Of a DNA stretch of 64,000 nucleotides, positions 50,145 to 57,927 are shown one piece after another. The translations under genes were made by a program, and so were the position numbers. The notes beneath the pieces are model-generated. The model searched no databases. It saw only the letters and a program-made list of their open reading frames with translations, and had not been told where the DNA came from. Numbering within the stretch: position 1 is the stretch's first letter; each line of letters opens with the position of its first letter. Source of the stretch: CAZQFV01 sp964592645 (GTDB taxonomy: Bacteria; Chloroflexota; Chloroflexia; DTKN01); assembly GCA_964592645.1 (NCBI GenBank), contig CAZQFV010000017.1, positions 1-64,000 of the forward strand, given 5' to 3'.

Positions 50145-52235
50145 CTAAACCACCACCCGCGCATTGGGGTGCCCATAGACACTGTAGGCCAACCATGTGG
50201 GGTCGCCCGCCTCCCGCGCCGCCAGCCGGCCGGCCCGCACCGCCGCCGCCAGCGCCTCCCCCGCCAACAGCCGCTCGTAGAACGCCCGCGCAAAGTCCAG
50301 CGCCGGCCCGTCGGTCACCGACCACAGGGGGGCGATGAACAGCCCGGCCCCGGCGCTGATCAGCCGGTTGGTCCAGCCGCCGATGCGCGTCAGCCCCCAC
50401 CCTTGCCGGCCGGCGTGACAGGCGTTGAAAACGAATCCGGGACGCTTCTGCCGAATGTGCCGCTCAATTGCCGGTCCGACGATCGCTTCGGGAGCCAAGG
50501 GCTGCAGGTCTTGCAGCCAGATGGCCGAGTCGGCGTCGGGCGCGGTGGGGTAAAAGTTGCCGTGCGCGGCCACGTGCAGCCAGTCGTAGCCGCCCTGCTT
50601 CAACAGGCCGATCACGTTGGGCCATGTGGGCGGCAGAGGGCTCACATCGCTCACCCTATGTCGCGCAATGAGTTCCCCCAGCACTTGGCGCTCCACCTGG
50701 GCGGCCGGCAGGTCGGAGTCGGTCGGCGCCAGGCAGGCCAGGGTCTCCAAGGTCAAACGGACGGGTGGAGCCTCATGGCCGTTGCCCCGGGCATCGCGGC
50801 GCAGCCACCGGGTCAGCCCCATGGTCAGACACCAGGGCGTCTCGTCCTCCCAATCCTCGTCGTAGGGCCAGACCAACTCCCAGGGGATGTAGGGTTCGTC
50901 GGAGATGATGAGCAGGCTCTTGTCGCGCCAGGCGGCGCGTTCCGCGGCATAGACCGTCTTGAGCTCCTGGGGAATCAGGTTCTTCCAGAGGTTCTGTCCG
51001 AGTTCCTGGAGGCGCGCGTCGGCCGTTTCGGGCGGCACAACGCGCTGCTTGCCTACGACGGCCGCGACCGTCGGATCCAACCGTTCGGCCAGTACGGTCA
51101 GGATGTCATAGAGGCGCGTCGTCTGGGCATCCAGATCGCCCTCTAGGTAAACGGGGGCAAAGGTGCGCCCGGCCTCGCCGGCCCGGCGCAGGGTAAAGAC
51201 CAGGGCCGGCTGCTGCCGGAAACGCTCGTAGGTGATGGCGAGCTCCAGGTCCGGCGGCGCTGCGCCGGGCTCGATGCGCACAGCCTGGGCCAGTTTGGAT
51301 TCGGTGGTCTCGCTGACCTCGTAGGGGGTGACCTCGACCGGTACGCTGGCCGTGCCCATGCGGTTACCGTTTTGGAAGAAATCGAGGTTGACGCGGGTGG
51401 GGCCGACTTCCCGCGGACGCAAGTAAAAGACGAGGGGGGGACTATCCGTGTCCGGAGGGAGGGTAACCTCTTGTTCCGGTGCGTTTAGGAGGTCAAAAGC
51501 CGGGGCTTCGATCCGCACGGCGACCGCCGTGTCCCGCTGCAGGGCTAACGTTTCGGCGGCGGCGCTGCGCTCAGGTGGGGAAAGCGTTAGCTGGACGACC
51601 ACGGCGATGCGCGGAGTCTCCACCCACACCCGGCGCGGGCAGGTGATGTCGGTGTAGCGGGTGACGGTGGCCGCGGCGGCCCTTTCCCCCGCGATCAGCC
51701 GGTCCAGGATGGGCGGAGCGCCGCGGATGAGGAGGCCTCGGGCGCGCTCGGCCGGGGGCCGGCCGTCGAGCGCCTGGCGGGCGGCTACCGCCCGCTCCTG
51801 CGCTTGCCGGGCCTGCTCCTGGGCCTGCCGCAGCGCGCCCTCCAGCCCCTGCGCGAGGGCGGTTGGCAGTAGTTCCCGGGGCGCCCCCGGCAGCCCTTCT
51901 GCAACCCATTCGTCTTGCCACGCCGCGCCCAGCCGCTCGCGCAGCGCGCCCACCAGCCCGGCGGCCTGCTCTCGATCCTGCTCCGTGGTCGTCCCCCGGG
52001 CCGGGGAAAAGAGCAGGGGCGGCGTCTCGCCGGGGCGGTAGAGCAGCAGCGGGGCGTCGGCCATCGCCTGGTGGCCACAGTGCGGGCAGGGCAGGGCGTG
52101 TAACGACCCGCTGCGGATGCGCTCGAGCAGGTCCGGCCGCTCGGCGGTGTCCACGATTAGCCAGACCTCGGTCCGGAATTGCTGCTTGCACCGGGGACAG
52201 GTCCATTCGACTTCCTGGGATAGGCTATGGGCCAT
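50145..52235 (-). CDS. CHAT protease with N-terminal CpXC domain
   Basis: A 696-residue protein. The first ~120 residues contain a CpXC-type zinc domain (WTCPRCKQQF and ALPCPHCGHQ). An Ala/Arg-rich coiled coil (~125-170) follows, then a beta-rich segment with LVFYLRPREVGPTRVNLDF. The C-terminal ~250 residues are a CHAT domain with His558 in LHVAAHGNFYP and Cys606 in FNACHAGRQGW; both catalytic residues are present. Conserved SVYGHPNARVVV closes the protein. CHAT proteases act as suicide effectors or processing enzymes. No adaptor pair or substrate is seen beside it, unlike the one at 4942. ATG 52235. An extended -10 promoter is at 52274-52282. Confidence 0.9.
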   Translation of the reverse strand: MAHSLSQEVEWTCPRCKQQFRTEVWLIVDTAERPDLLERIRSGSLHALPCPHCGHQAMADAPLLLYRPGETPPLLFSPARGTTTEQDREQAAGLVGALRERLGAAWQDEWVAEGLPGAPRELLPTALAQGLEGALRQAQEQARQAQERAVAARQALDGRPPAERARGLLIRGAPPILDRLIAGERAAAATVTRYTDITCPRRVWVETPRIAVVVQLTLSPPERSAAAETLALQRDTAVAVRIEAPAFDLLNAPEQEVTLPPDTDSPPLVFYLRPREVGPTRVNLDFFQNGNRMGTASVPVEVTPYEVSETTESKLAQAVRIEPGAAPPDLELAITYERFRQQPALVFTLRRAGEAGRTFAPVYLEGDLDAQTTRLYDILTVLAERLDPTVAAVVGKQRVVPPETADARLQELGQNLWKNLIPQELKTVYAAERAAWRDKSLLIISDEPYIPWELVWPYDEDWEDETPWCLTMGLTRWLRRDARGNGHEAPPVRLTLETLACLAPTDSDLPAAQVERQVLGELIARHRVSDVSPLPPTWPNVIGLLKQGGYDWLHVAAHGNFYPTAPDADSAIWLQDLQPLAPEAIVGPAIERHIRQKRPGFVFNACHAGRQGWGLTRIGGWTNRLISAGAGLFIAPLWSVTDGPALDFARAFYERLLAGEALAAAVRAGRLAAREAGDPTWLAYSVYGHPNARVVV

Positions 52236-52273
52236 CGCCGCCCTCCTTGTTGGCAGGATGGGGTTTTGGGGGT

Positions 52274-52282
52274 ATTATACCA
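52274..52282 (-). promoter_or_regulatory. Extended -10 promoter of the CHAT gene
   Basis: Minus strand TGGTATAAT, a TGn-extended consensus -10, 39 bases before the CHAT ATG at 52235. No -35 match is needed for this type. Confidence 0.6.
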
Positions 52283-52304
52283 CAAGTCACCACCTTCGCT
52301 TTGA

Positions 52305-52655
52305 CTATGCCGCCAGGCGAGCGCCGAGTTGCCCGGCGGTAATACCCGACCGGAACCGGTCTTTGAGCCAGACCGGGAGATTGCGTTGATGTTCGGCCTG
52401 AATCGCGCGACGGGCATCGCCCCAGGCGATGTGCTCTCCCGGCCGCTCGGCCTGGAGGCCGGCCCGCTGCCTGTCCGGGAAGTAGGCCGGGCAGGACACC
52501 GGCGTCCAGAAGCGCACGATGGCGGCGGCGCTCATCACCTGGTAGTGGTCGCTGCCCGGCAGGTCTTGGTAGTCCTCGAAGAGCGTCTCGATGTCCCGGC
52601 GCGCCGCCAGGATGTCGATCACGGTCTGGGCGTCGGCGTCGATCAGGGTGCTGCT
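52305..52655 (-). pseudogene. C-terminal transposase fragment fused to the EcfA stump
   Basis: About 116 codons that follow the ABC signature in frame: LIDADAQTVIDILAARRDIE, then DLPGSDHYQVMSAAAIVRF and later PVWLKDRFRSGITAGQLGA. This resembles the C-terminal end of DDE transposases of the IS701/IS4 kind (ETLFEDYQ, with Glu as a possible last catalytic acid). There is no N-terminal transposase part. It marks the point where an insertion cut the ATPase gene. Confidence 0.65.
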
Positions 52656-53123
52656 CTGCTTCTCCCCGCCGGAGAGCAAAAAGGTCTCCCGGTCGCGGAG
52701 GTGAGAAATCCCCAGGCGCTCGAGCGCCTCGTCCACCCGCCGGCGAATCTCGGGCCGCGGCAGGCCCAGGTTCTCCAGCCCGAAGGCCACCTCGGCGACG
52801 ACGCGCGCGCCCAGGATCTGGCGCTCGGGATCCTGCAGGACCGTGCCGACCAACTGGGATACGCGGGCCAGGGGAAGGCCGGCCGGGTCCTGGCCGTGAA
52901 GGGAGATGCGCCCGGTGAGCTCGCCCTTGTAGCTGCGCGGGATCAGGCCGTTGATGCAGCGGATCAACGTGGTCTTGCCGCAGCCGCTGGCGCCCGCGAG
53001 GAGCACGAGCTCGCCCGGTGCCAGGGTCAACGAGATATCGTGGATGGCCGGCCCGGGGCGATCGCGGTAGCGAAAGGTCAGCCCCTCGATGGACAGCAGC
53101 GCCTTGTCCGGTGTCTGTGGCAA
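52656..53123 (-). pseudogene. EcfA-type ABC ATPase, truncated
   Basis: N-terminal half of an energy-coupling-factor/cobalt-type ABC ATPase: Walker A LLAGASGCGKTTLIRCINGL, Q-loop LVGTVLQDPERQI, then VAFGLENLGLPRPEI and the signature LLSGGEKQ. Reading then passes straight into transposase sequence at ~52655, so Walker B, the D-loop and the H-loop are missing and the protein cannot hydrolyse ATP. TTG 53123 with AGGAGG 5 bases upstream is the likely original start. No EcfT or S component is next to it. Confidence 0.85.
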
Positions 53124-53361
53124 GAACGCCTCCTGGCGAGGGTGGCCCAGATCAGGTCCTGGAACAGGCCGCAGCTCACGCTCAGTATACCGCAAAGGGT
53201 GCCGAAAGGCAACCTGCACGCGCCAAAGGGGGCGAGGCATCTGCCCATGCCGACCCCTGGAGCTGCTGCGCTATGCGATGGGCGGCGTATCGAACGCCGC
53301 GGCCGGCCGCCTTGCCCTGGCAGCGGCCCTGTTGCCCCTGCCGGCGGACGCCGCCCGCTCC

Positions 53362-53958
53362 CTACGAAGCCGCCTCGATGCCCAGCCGGAACGCCGCCCG
53401 GTTCACCTCCTGGGCCTTGGCCGGCACCTGCGCCAGCAGCGCCTCTTCCAGGGCCTGTTCGGAGAGCGGCAATGTGCCGCTGCCCCACAGCGCCCCCAGC
53501 AGGACCACGTTCTCCGTGCGGGCGTCGCCGGCCTGCAGCGCCAGCCCAGGCCCGTCGAAGAGGATCACCCGTCCGGCCACGCTCCGCAGGCCGGCCACGA
53601 CCTCCTCCTCGTGGACATAGGCGCGCTCGCGGCGCGACACGGCGATCGTCTCCGAGGGGGGATGCATGATGCGGCTGGAGGAGATCACCAGTCCCCCCGG
53701 CTTCAGGAACTCGATGTAGCGCAGCGCCTCCAGCAGCTCCATGGCCGCGATTACGTCCGCCCCGCCGATGGGGATGATCGGGCTGAGCGCCTCCGCGCCG
53801 ATCCGCAGGTGGGTGACGATCGAGCCCGAGCGCTGCGAGAGGCCGTGCAGCTCGCCGGTCTTCACGGGCAGCCCCTGCCGCGCGCAGGCCAGCCCGATGA
53901 TGTTCGAGAGCATCACGGCCCCCTGGCCGCCGACGCCGGGCATGATGAGGCTGATCAT
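53362..53958 (-). CDS. iorB: Indolepyruvate ferredoxin oxidoreductase, beta subunit
   Basis: A 198-residue gamma-type 2-oxoacid oxidoreductase subunit. The signature GVGGQGAVMLSNIIGLACAR (dinucleotide-fold loop) starts the protein, followed by HGLSQRSGSIVTHLRIG. With IorA it oxidatively decarboxylates aryl pyruvates (from Trp, Phe, Tyr) to aryl-acetyl-CoA and reduces ferredoxin, typical of anaerobes and archaea. ATG 53958 overlaps the iorA stop by 4 bp, so the two are coupled. Confidence 0.93.
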   Translation of the reverse strand: MISLIMPGVGGQGAVMLSNIIGLACARQGLPVKTGELHGLSQRSGSIVTHLRIGAEALSPIIPIGGADVIAAMELLEALRYIEFLKPGGLVISSSRIMHPPSETIAVSRRERAYVHEEEVVAGLRSVAGRVILFDGPGLALQAGDARTENVVLLGALWGSGTLPLSEQALEEALLAQVPAKAQEVNRAAFRLGIEAAS

Positions 53959-55898
53959 CGGGTTTCCCCCTTTTTCTTGTGCGACGGGGCCGTGCAGAGG
54001 ATATCGTCCCCCTCCACGCACCCCCCTGTGCGGTGGATCACGTCGTAGGGACAGATCTGGGCGCAGGTGCCGCAGCCGTTGCACAGCGTCGGGTCGATGC
54101 GCGAGGAGCGGTCGTCCTCGTCCATGCGGATGGCCGGGCAATAGAACATGCGCATACAGGTGTGGCACTTGTGGCAGGTCTCCTTGTTCACGAAGTAGGG
54201 CGCCGTGGCCTCGCCGCGCTTGCGCTTCAGACGGTCGTTGTACAGGGCGCAGGGGCCGCGCGAGATCAGCACCCGCACCCCCGTGCCCGCCAGCGCCTGT
54301 CGGATGGCCTCGGTGGTCTCGGCCACGCGGAAAGCGTTCGTCAGCACCGGCTCCACGCCCAGCCCGCGCACCACCTGCTCGATCTCGATGCGCACGCCAT
54401 CCTCCGGCGAGCCCATGGCAAAGTCCGAACCGGGGTGCGACTGTTGGCCGGTCATCGCCGTCACCCGGTTGTCCAACAGGATGAGCAGCAGGTTGTGCCG
54501 GTTGTGGATGGCGTTGATCAGGCCGGGGAGGCCGGCGTGGAAAAAGGTGGAGTCGCCCATGAGCGCCACGACGGTGTCGTTCAGCCCGACCTCATGTCCC
54601 GCCGCCAGGCCCAGCGAGGCTCCCATGCAGATCAGCGAGTCGCCCATGTTGAACGGCGGCAGGATGGTCATCGAGTAGCAGCCGATATCGTCGTCGAGCA
54701 CGACCGGCTTGCGGAGAGTGGCCTTCTGGTAGGCATAGAGGGTGGCGCGGTGCGGGCAGCCGGCGCAAAAGGTCGGGGCGCGGGCCGGCAGGATCTCCTT
54801 GGCCTGGTCGGCGGTCGCCAGGTGGGCATCGTAGTCGAAGGAGGGCGGCCGACCCAGGATGCCGGCCAGCGCCCTCTCCGCCAGCGGCACGCTGTACTCC
54901 AGCGCCTCCGAAAAGTGCCCGCTGCGCTTCCCCAGGACCTGCAGCGCCGGCTGGACCTCCTTGGAGATCTCGCGCACCGCCTTCTCGATGTAGGGCGAGA
55001 GCTCCTCCAGGACGACGACGCTCTCCAACTCCCGGACGAAGGCGGCGATCTTGTTCTCCGGCAGCGGGTAGAGCGTGCCCAGGCGCAGCAGCGGCAGTTG
55101 CACGCCCAGGCGCAGCATCGCCTCGCGGGCGTAGACGGCCGGGATGCCGGCCGCGATGATTCCCACCCGCCCCTGGCCCTCGTACAGGATGTTCCAGGGG
55201 GCCTCCTCCATCTCCGGGACCAGGGCGGCGATCCGCTCCAACAGTTTGGCCTTGAAGGCCCGCGCCGTCGGCCCGACGCAGGCATAGCTGCGCCCCACGG
55301 CCGACCAGTCGTTCTTCGGTCGGGGGACCCTTTCCAGCCGGCCGAGGCGCACCAGCCCGGACTGGTGGTTCACGCGGGTAGTGGTGCGGATGATCACGGG
55401 GGTGCCGTGCCGTTCGGAGAGGTCCAGCGCCCACTTGACCATCTCGTAGGCTTCCTGCGGACCGTCCGGCTCGATCATCGGCACGTAGGCGGCGGGGGCA
55501 TAGAGCCGGCCGTCCTGCTCGTTCTGCGAGGAGTGGGCAAAGGGATCGTCGGCGGCGACGACGACCAGGCCGGCCCGGACGCCGGTGTAGGCCAGGGTGA
55601 AGAGGGCGTCGGCGGCGACGTTCAGCCCCACCGACTTCATCGAGGTCAAGGCGCGCAGGCCGGCCATCGAGGCGCCGGCCACTCCCTCCAGGGCCACCAT
55701 CTCGTTCGTGGCGATCTCCGCCCAGACCCCGGCCTTTGGACCGTAGGCCACCATCGCCTCCAGGATCTCGCTGGTCGGCGAGCCGGGATAAAACGAGGCG
55801 TACTGCACGCCGGCCTCGAGCGCCGCCCGGACGATCGCTTCGTTGGTCATCATAAAGGCGACGGCGGGTTCGGGATCGAGGATCGCTTCCAGGGTCAT
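53955..55898 (-). CDS. iorA: Indolepyruvate ferredoxin oxidoreductase, alpha subunit
   Basis: A 647-residue TPP enzyme. The pyrimidine domain carries NEAIVRAALEAGVQYASFYPGSP and EIATNEMVALEGVAGASMAGL. The pyrophosphate part (~370-580) has FCAGCPHRATLYAY and DIGCYSMTILPP...MGDSTFFHAGLPGLINAIHN with the GDS-N TPP motif. The C-terminal ~60 residues bind two [4Fe-4S] clusters (CHKCHTCMRMFYCP and CNGCGTCAQICP). ATG 55898 follows GGAGGT; an upstream TTG would add four residues. It is followed by coupled iorB and lies 136 bp downstream of the Roadblock genes on the same strand. Confidence 0.95.
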   Translation of the reverse strand: MTLEAILDPEPAVAFMMTNEAIVRAALEAGVQYASFYPGSPTSEILEAMVAYGPKAGVWAEIATNEMVALEGVAGASMAGLRALTSMKSVGLNVAADALFTLAYTGVRAGLVVVAADDPFAHSSQNEQDGRLYAPAAYVPMIEPDGPQEAYEMVKWALDLSERHGTPVIIRTTTRVNHQSGLVRLGRLERVPRPKNDWSAVGRSYACVGPTARAFKAKLLERIAALVPEMEEAPWNILYEGQGRVGIIAAGIPAVYAREAMLRLGVQLPLLRLGTLYPLPENKIAAFVRELESVVVLEELSPYIEKAVREISKEVQPALQVLGKRSGHFSEALEYSVPLAERALAGILGRPPSFDYDAHLATADQAKEILPARAPTFCAGCPHRATLYAYQKATLRKPVVLDDDIGCYSMTILPPFNMGDSLICMGASLGLAAGHEVGLNDTVVALMGDSTFFHAGLPGLINAIHNRHNLLLILLDNRVTAMTGQQSHPGSDFAMGSPEDGVRIEIEQVVRGLGVEPVLTNAFRVAETTEAIRQALAGTGVRVLISRGPCALYNDRLKRKRGEATAPYFVNKETCHKCHTCMRMFYCPAIRMDEDDRSSRIDPTLCNGCGTCAQICPYDVIHRTGGCVEGDDILCTAPSHKKKGETR

Positions 55899-56034
55899 CT
55901 GGACCTCCAAGTGCGCGAATGGCCCGCTGCCCGGGCTGAATGGGTAACAGCGACCGGCCCTGTCGTGCGGGCCGGCCGCGAATTCCCGGTGCCCTATCTG
56001 GTGCCCCGCCGACAGGCAGTGCCTCCGGCAGGGC

Positions 56035-56439
56035 TCACACTCCCGCCAGCACGTCTTCCTCCAGGATGGCCAGGACCTCGGTGGCGATGCGCCGCATATC
56101 CATAAAGACCAGGCCCAGCTTGGCGTTCTCGTTGGCCAGGGTCACCAGGATGGCCTGGTTGCCCACAGAGGTCATAAAAACGTACCCCGTCCCTTCCCCC
56201 TCGACATAGATCTGCTTGACCTTGCCCTCCAACAGCTCGTTGGCGATACGCTCGCCCAGGGTGAGCACGGCCGCGGCCATAGCGCCGATCTGCTGTTCGT
56301 CGGTGCCGTCGGGCAGGGCGGAAGCCAGCACCAGCCCTTCCGGGCTGACAATGGCCGAGGCCTCGATGTTGGGGGTCAGCCCCTGCATCTGGCGCAGCAG
56401 CCCGCCTAGTCTTCGGATGCGATTATCGACGCTAACCAT
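56035..56439 (-). CDS. Roadblock/LC7 domain protein (1)
   Basis: A 134-residue single Roadblock/LC7 protein, the fold of bacterial MglB and of GTPase regulators. Pattern: SVDNRIRRLGGLLRQMQGLT, then EASAIVSPEGLVLASALP, the ANELLEGKVKQIYVEGEGTGYVF strand pair and ILVTLANENAKLGLVFMDM. It could control the nearby GTPase at 57337. The start ATG 56439 lies 34 bp inside the end of the previous Roadblock gene, so translation is coupled. Confidence 0.9.
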   Translation of the reverse strand: MVSVDNRIRRLGGLLRQMQGLTPNIEASAIVSPEGLVLASALPDGTDEQQIGAMAAAVLTLGERIANELLEGKVKQIYVEGEGTGYVFMTSVGNQAILVTLANENAKLGLVFMDMRRIATEVLAILEEDVLAGV

Positions 56440-57248
56440 CTGAGTGCCCTCCTGATGAATGAACTGCCGGCGCGAGTTCGCTCGCGGCCGGGCTGTATGC
56501 TCAGATCTGCCATCACCGCCGGCAGGGGCTCGGCAACGATCGGGGCCGTCTCTGCGGCCGGGGCCGGGGTGGCGACCGCCAGCGGTGGCTCAACGATGGC
56601 CATCACGTCCCGTTCCAGCGTCAGCAGTTCGGCCTCGACCTCCTCGATGTGGCCCAGGTCCCGGCCGTTCCAGGAGCGGTCCAGCCTGGCGCGGATGGCG
56701 GCGACCCGCTCCGGGAAGTAGCCCAGGTTCAGCGAGTCCAGCTTTTGCCGCAGGTGGACCAGGCGTTCCCGGGGGATGTCGGCCGCCCGGCCCTCGCTGG
56801 TCAGCCGCCGCAGCCGCTCGATGGCCGGCGTGGCGGCGACCCACTCCTCCGCGCCCAGGGGCGTCACTCCCACCACCTTGCCGACATGCTCCTCGATCTG
56901 CAGGACGTCGTGCAGCACCAGGGCCAGGTTGGCCTCGGCGGCGGCGACCGCCAGCAGGATGACCTCGCGGCCCACGGCGCGCAGGATGACATACCCGCCA
57001 TCGCCCTCCACATAGACCTGGCGCATCTCCCCTTCGAGCTGCTCCAGGGCGATGCGGCGCCCCAGCAGGGCGGCCGGCGCGGCCATGGCGGCGATGCTCT
57101 CGGGCTCCACTCCCGCCGGCAGGACTGCCGCCCATAGCTGCCCACCAGGGCTGACCAGCGCCAAAGCCGTGAGGTGCGGGCGCCGTTGGATGGCCTGCGA
57201 CAGCAAGTCCTCCAGGTGTTTCGGCTGCGCCACTTGCTCCGTTGACAT
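56406..57248 (-). CDS. Roadblock/LC7 domain protein (2) with C-terminal extension
   Basis: A 280-residue protein. The Roadblock domain covers about residues 10-125 (LTALALVSPGGQLWAAVLPAG and QVYVEGDGGYVILRAVGREV). The remainder is a helical, charged region (~135-220) that includes EEVEAELLTLERDVMAI, then a Pro/Ala-rich tail and a basic end (FIRRALRWLASIIA) that may bind membrane. ATG 57248 is preferred because GGGAGAG lies about 6 bases before it. A TGn-extended -10 promoter is at 57301-57309, so this gene can be transcribed apart from the GTPase upstream. Confidence 0.85.
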   Translation of the reverse strand: MSTEQVAQPKHLEDLLSQAIQRRPHLTALALVSPGGQLWAAVLPAGVEPESIAAMAAPAALLGRRIALEQLEGEMRQVYVEGDGGYVILRAVGREVILLAVAAAEANLALVLHDVLQIEEHVGKVVGVTPLGAEEWVAATPAIERLRRLTSEGRAADIPRERLVHLRQKLDSLNLGYFPERVAAIRARLDRSWNGRDLGHIEEVEAELLTLERDVMAIVEPPLAVATPAPAAETAPIVAEPLPAVMADLSIQPGRERTRAGSSFIRRALRWLASIIASED

Positions 57249-57300
57249 GCTCGACTCTCCCATTAGGTGTTCCACAACGCCACGATCGCTGTCTGGGCGC

Positions 57301-57309
57301 ATTATACCA
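57301..57309 (-). promoter_or_regulatory. Extended -10 promoter before the Roadblock genes
   Basis: Minus strand TGGTATAAT, about 50 bases before ATG 57248. It is the same extended -10 form seen at 52274-52282. Confidence 0.55.
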
Positions 57310-57336
57310 GAAATCCTCACATTTTGCTGCGCCCGA

Positions 57337-57927
57337 TTAGGTATAGGACTGCTGGGGCCGCGGCAGTGGACCGCCGACGGGGTCCGCAGTCAGGTAGGTC
57401 ACGATGGTCTCCAGGACGGCGCGGACGCTGGCGGCGTCCTGGGCGACGCAGTGCAGCGGCGGCAGCAGGGCGACGGCGCGGCCTTGTTCCCCAGGGAGGA
57501 CCAGGCGAAGCCGCCGGCCGATCTCCTGGGGCGAAAGGGCGCCGGCCAGGTCTTGTTTGTTGGCGATCACAAAGATCGGGACATTGTGGGTCCGCGCGGC
57601 AAAGAAATCGACCATGCCGGCGGCATCGTCCAGGCTTTGGGGATCCTGGCTGTCCACCAGCAACAGGATGCCATGGCACTCGATGATCAGCATTTCCCAC
57701 AGGAAGGCGAAGCGGCTCTGCCCGGGCGTCCCGTACAGGTGCAGCGTGACCCCGTCGCGCAGCGTGACGCGCCCAAAGTCCAACGCCACGGTCGTCTGCT
57801 CTTTGACATGCCGACACGAGTCGGTGTTGACGTCGGTGTTCACGCCGCGGATCTCGTTCACGGCGCGGATAAAGGCCGTCTTGCCGGCGTTGAATGGACC
57901 GGTGATTACCACCTTGAACGTGGTCAT
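57337..57927 (-). CDS. Small GTPase, MglA-like
   Basis: A 196-residue Ras-like GTPase. P-loop GPFNAGKTAFIRAVNEI, switch I Thr region (KEQTTVALDFGRV), G3 as LYGTPGQSRFAFLWEML, and NKQD as G4 are visible. In place of the usual DxxG the third motif is YGTPGQ, which is common in bacterial MglA-like members. In Myxococcus MglA with MglB (Roadblock) sets cell polarity; here Roadblock genes follow. Its ATG overlaps the RND transporter stop by 4 bp (ATGA). Function in this organism is inferred from neighbours. Confidence 0.88.
   Translation of the reverse strand: MTTFKVVITGPFNAGKTAFIRAVNEIRGVNTDVNTDSCRHVKEQTTVALDFGRVTLRDGVTLHLYGTPGQSRFAFLWEMLIIECHGILLLVDSQDPQSLDDAAGMVDFFAARTHNVPIFVIANKQDLAGALSPQEIGRRLRLVLPGEQGRAVALLPPLHCVAQDAASVRAVLETIVTYLTADPVGGPLPRPQQSYT

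Noticed and set aside
29260..53000. Direct repeat of the tRNA-Asn end as an island attachment site
   Set aside because: I looked for a second copy of the tRNA 3' end near the right side of the island and did not recognise one, so no attachment site is claimed.
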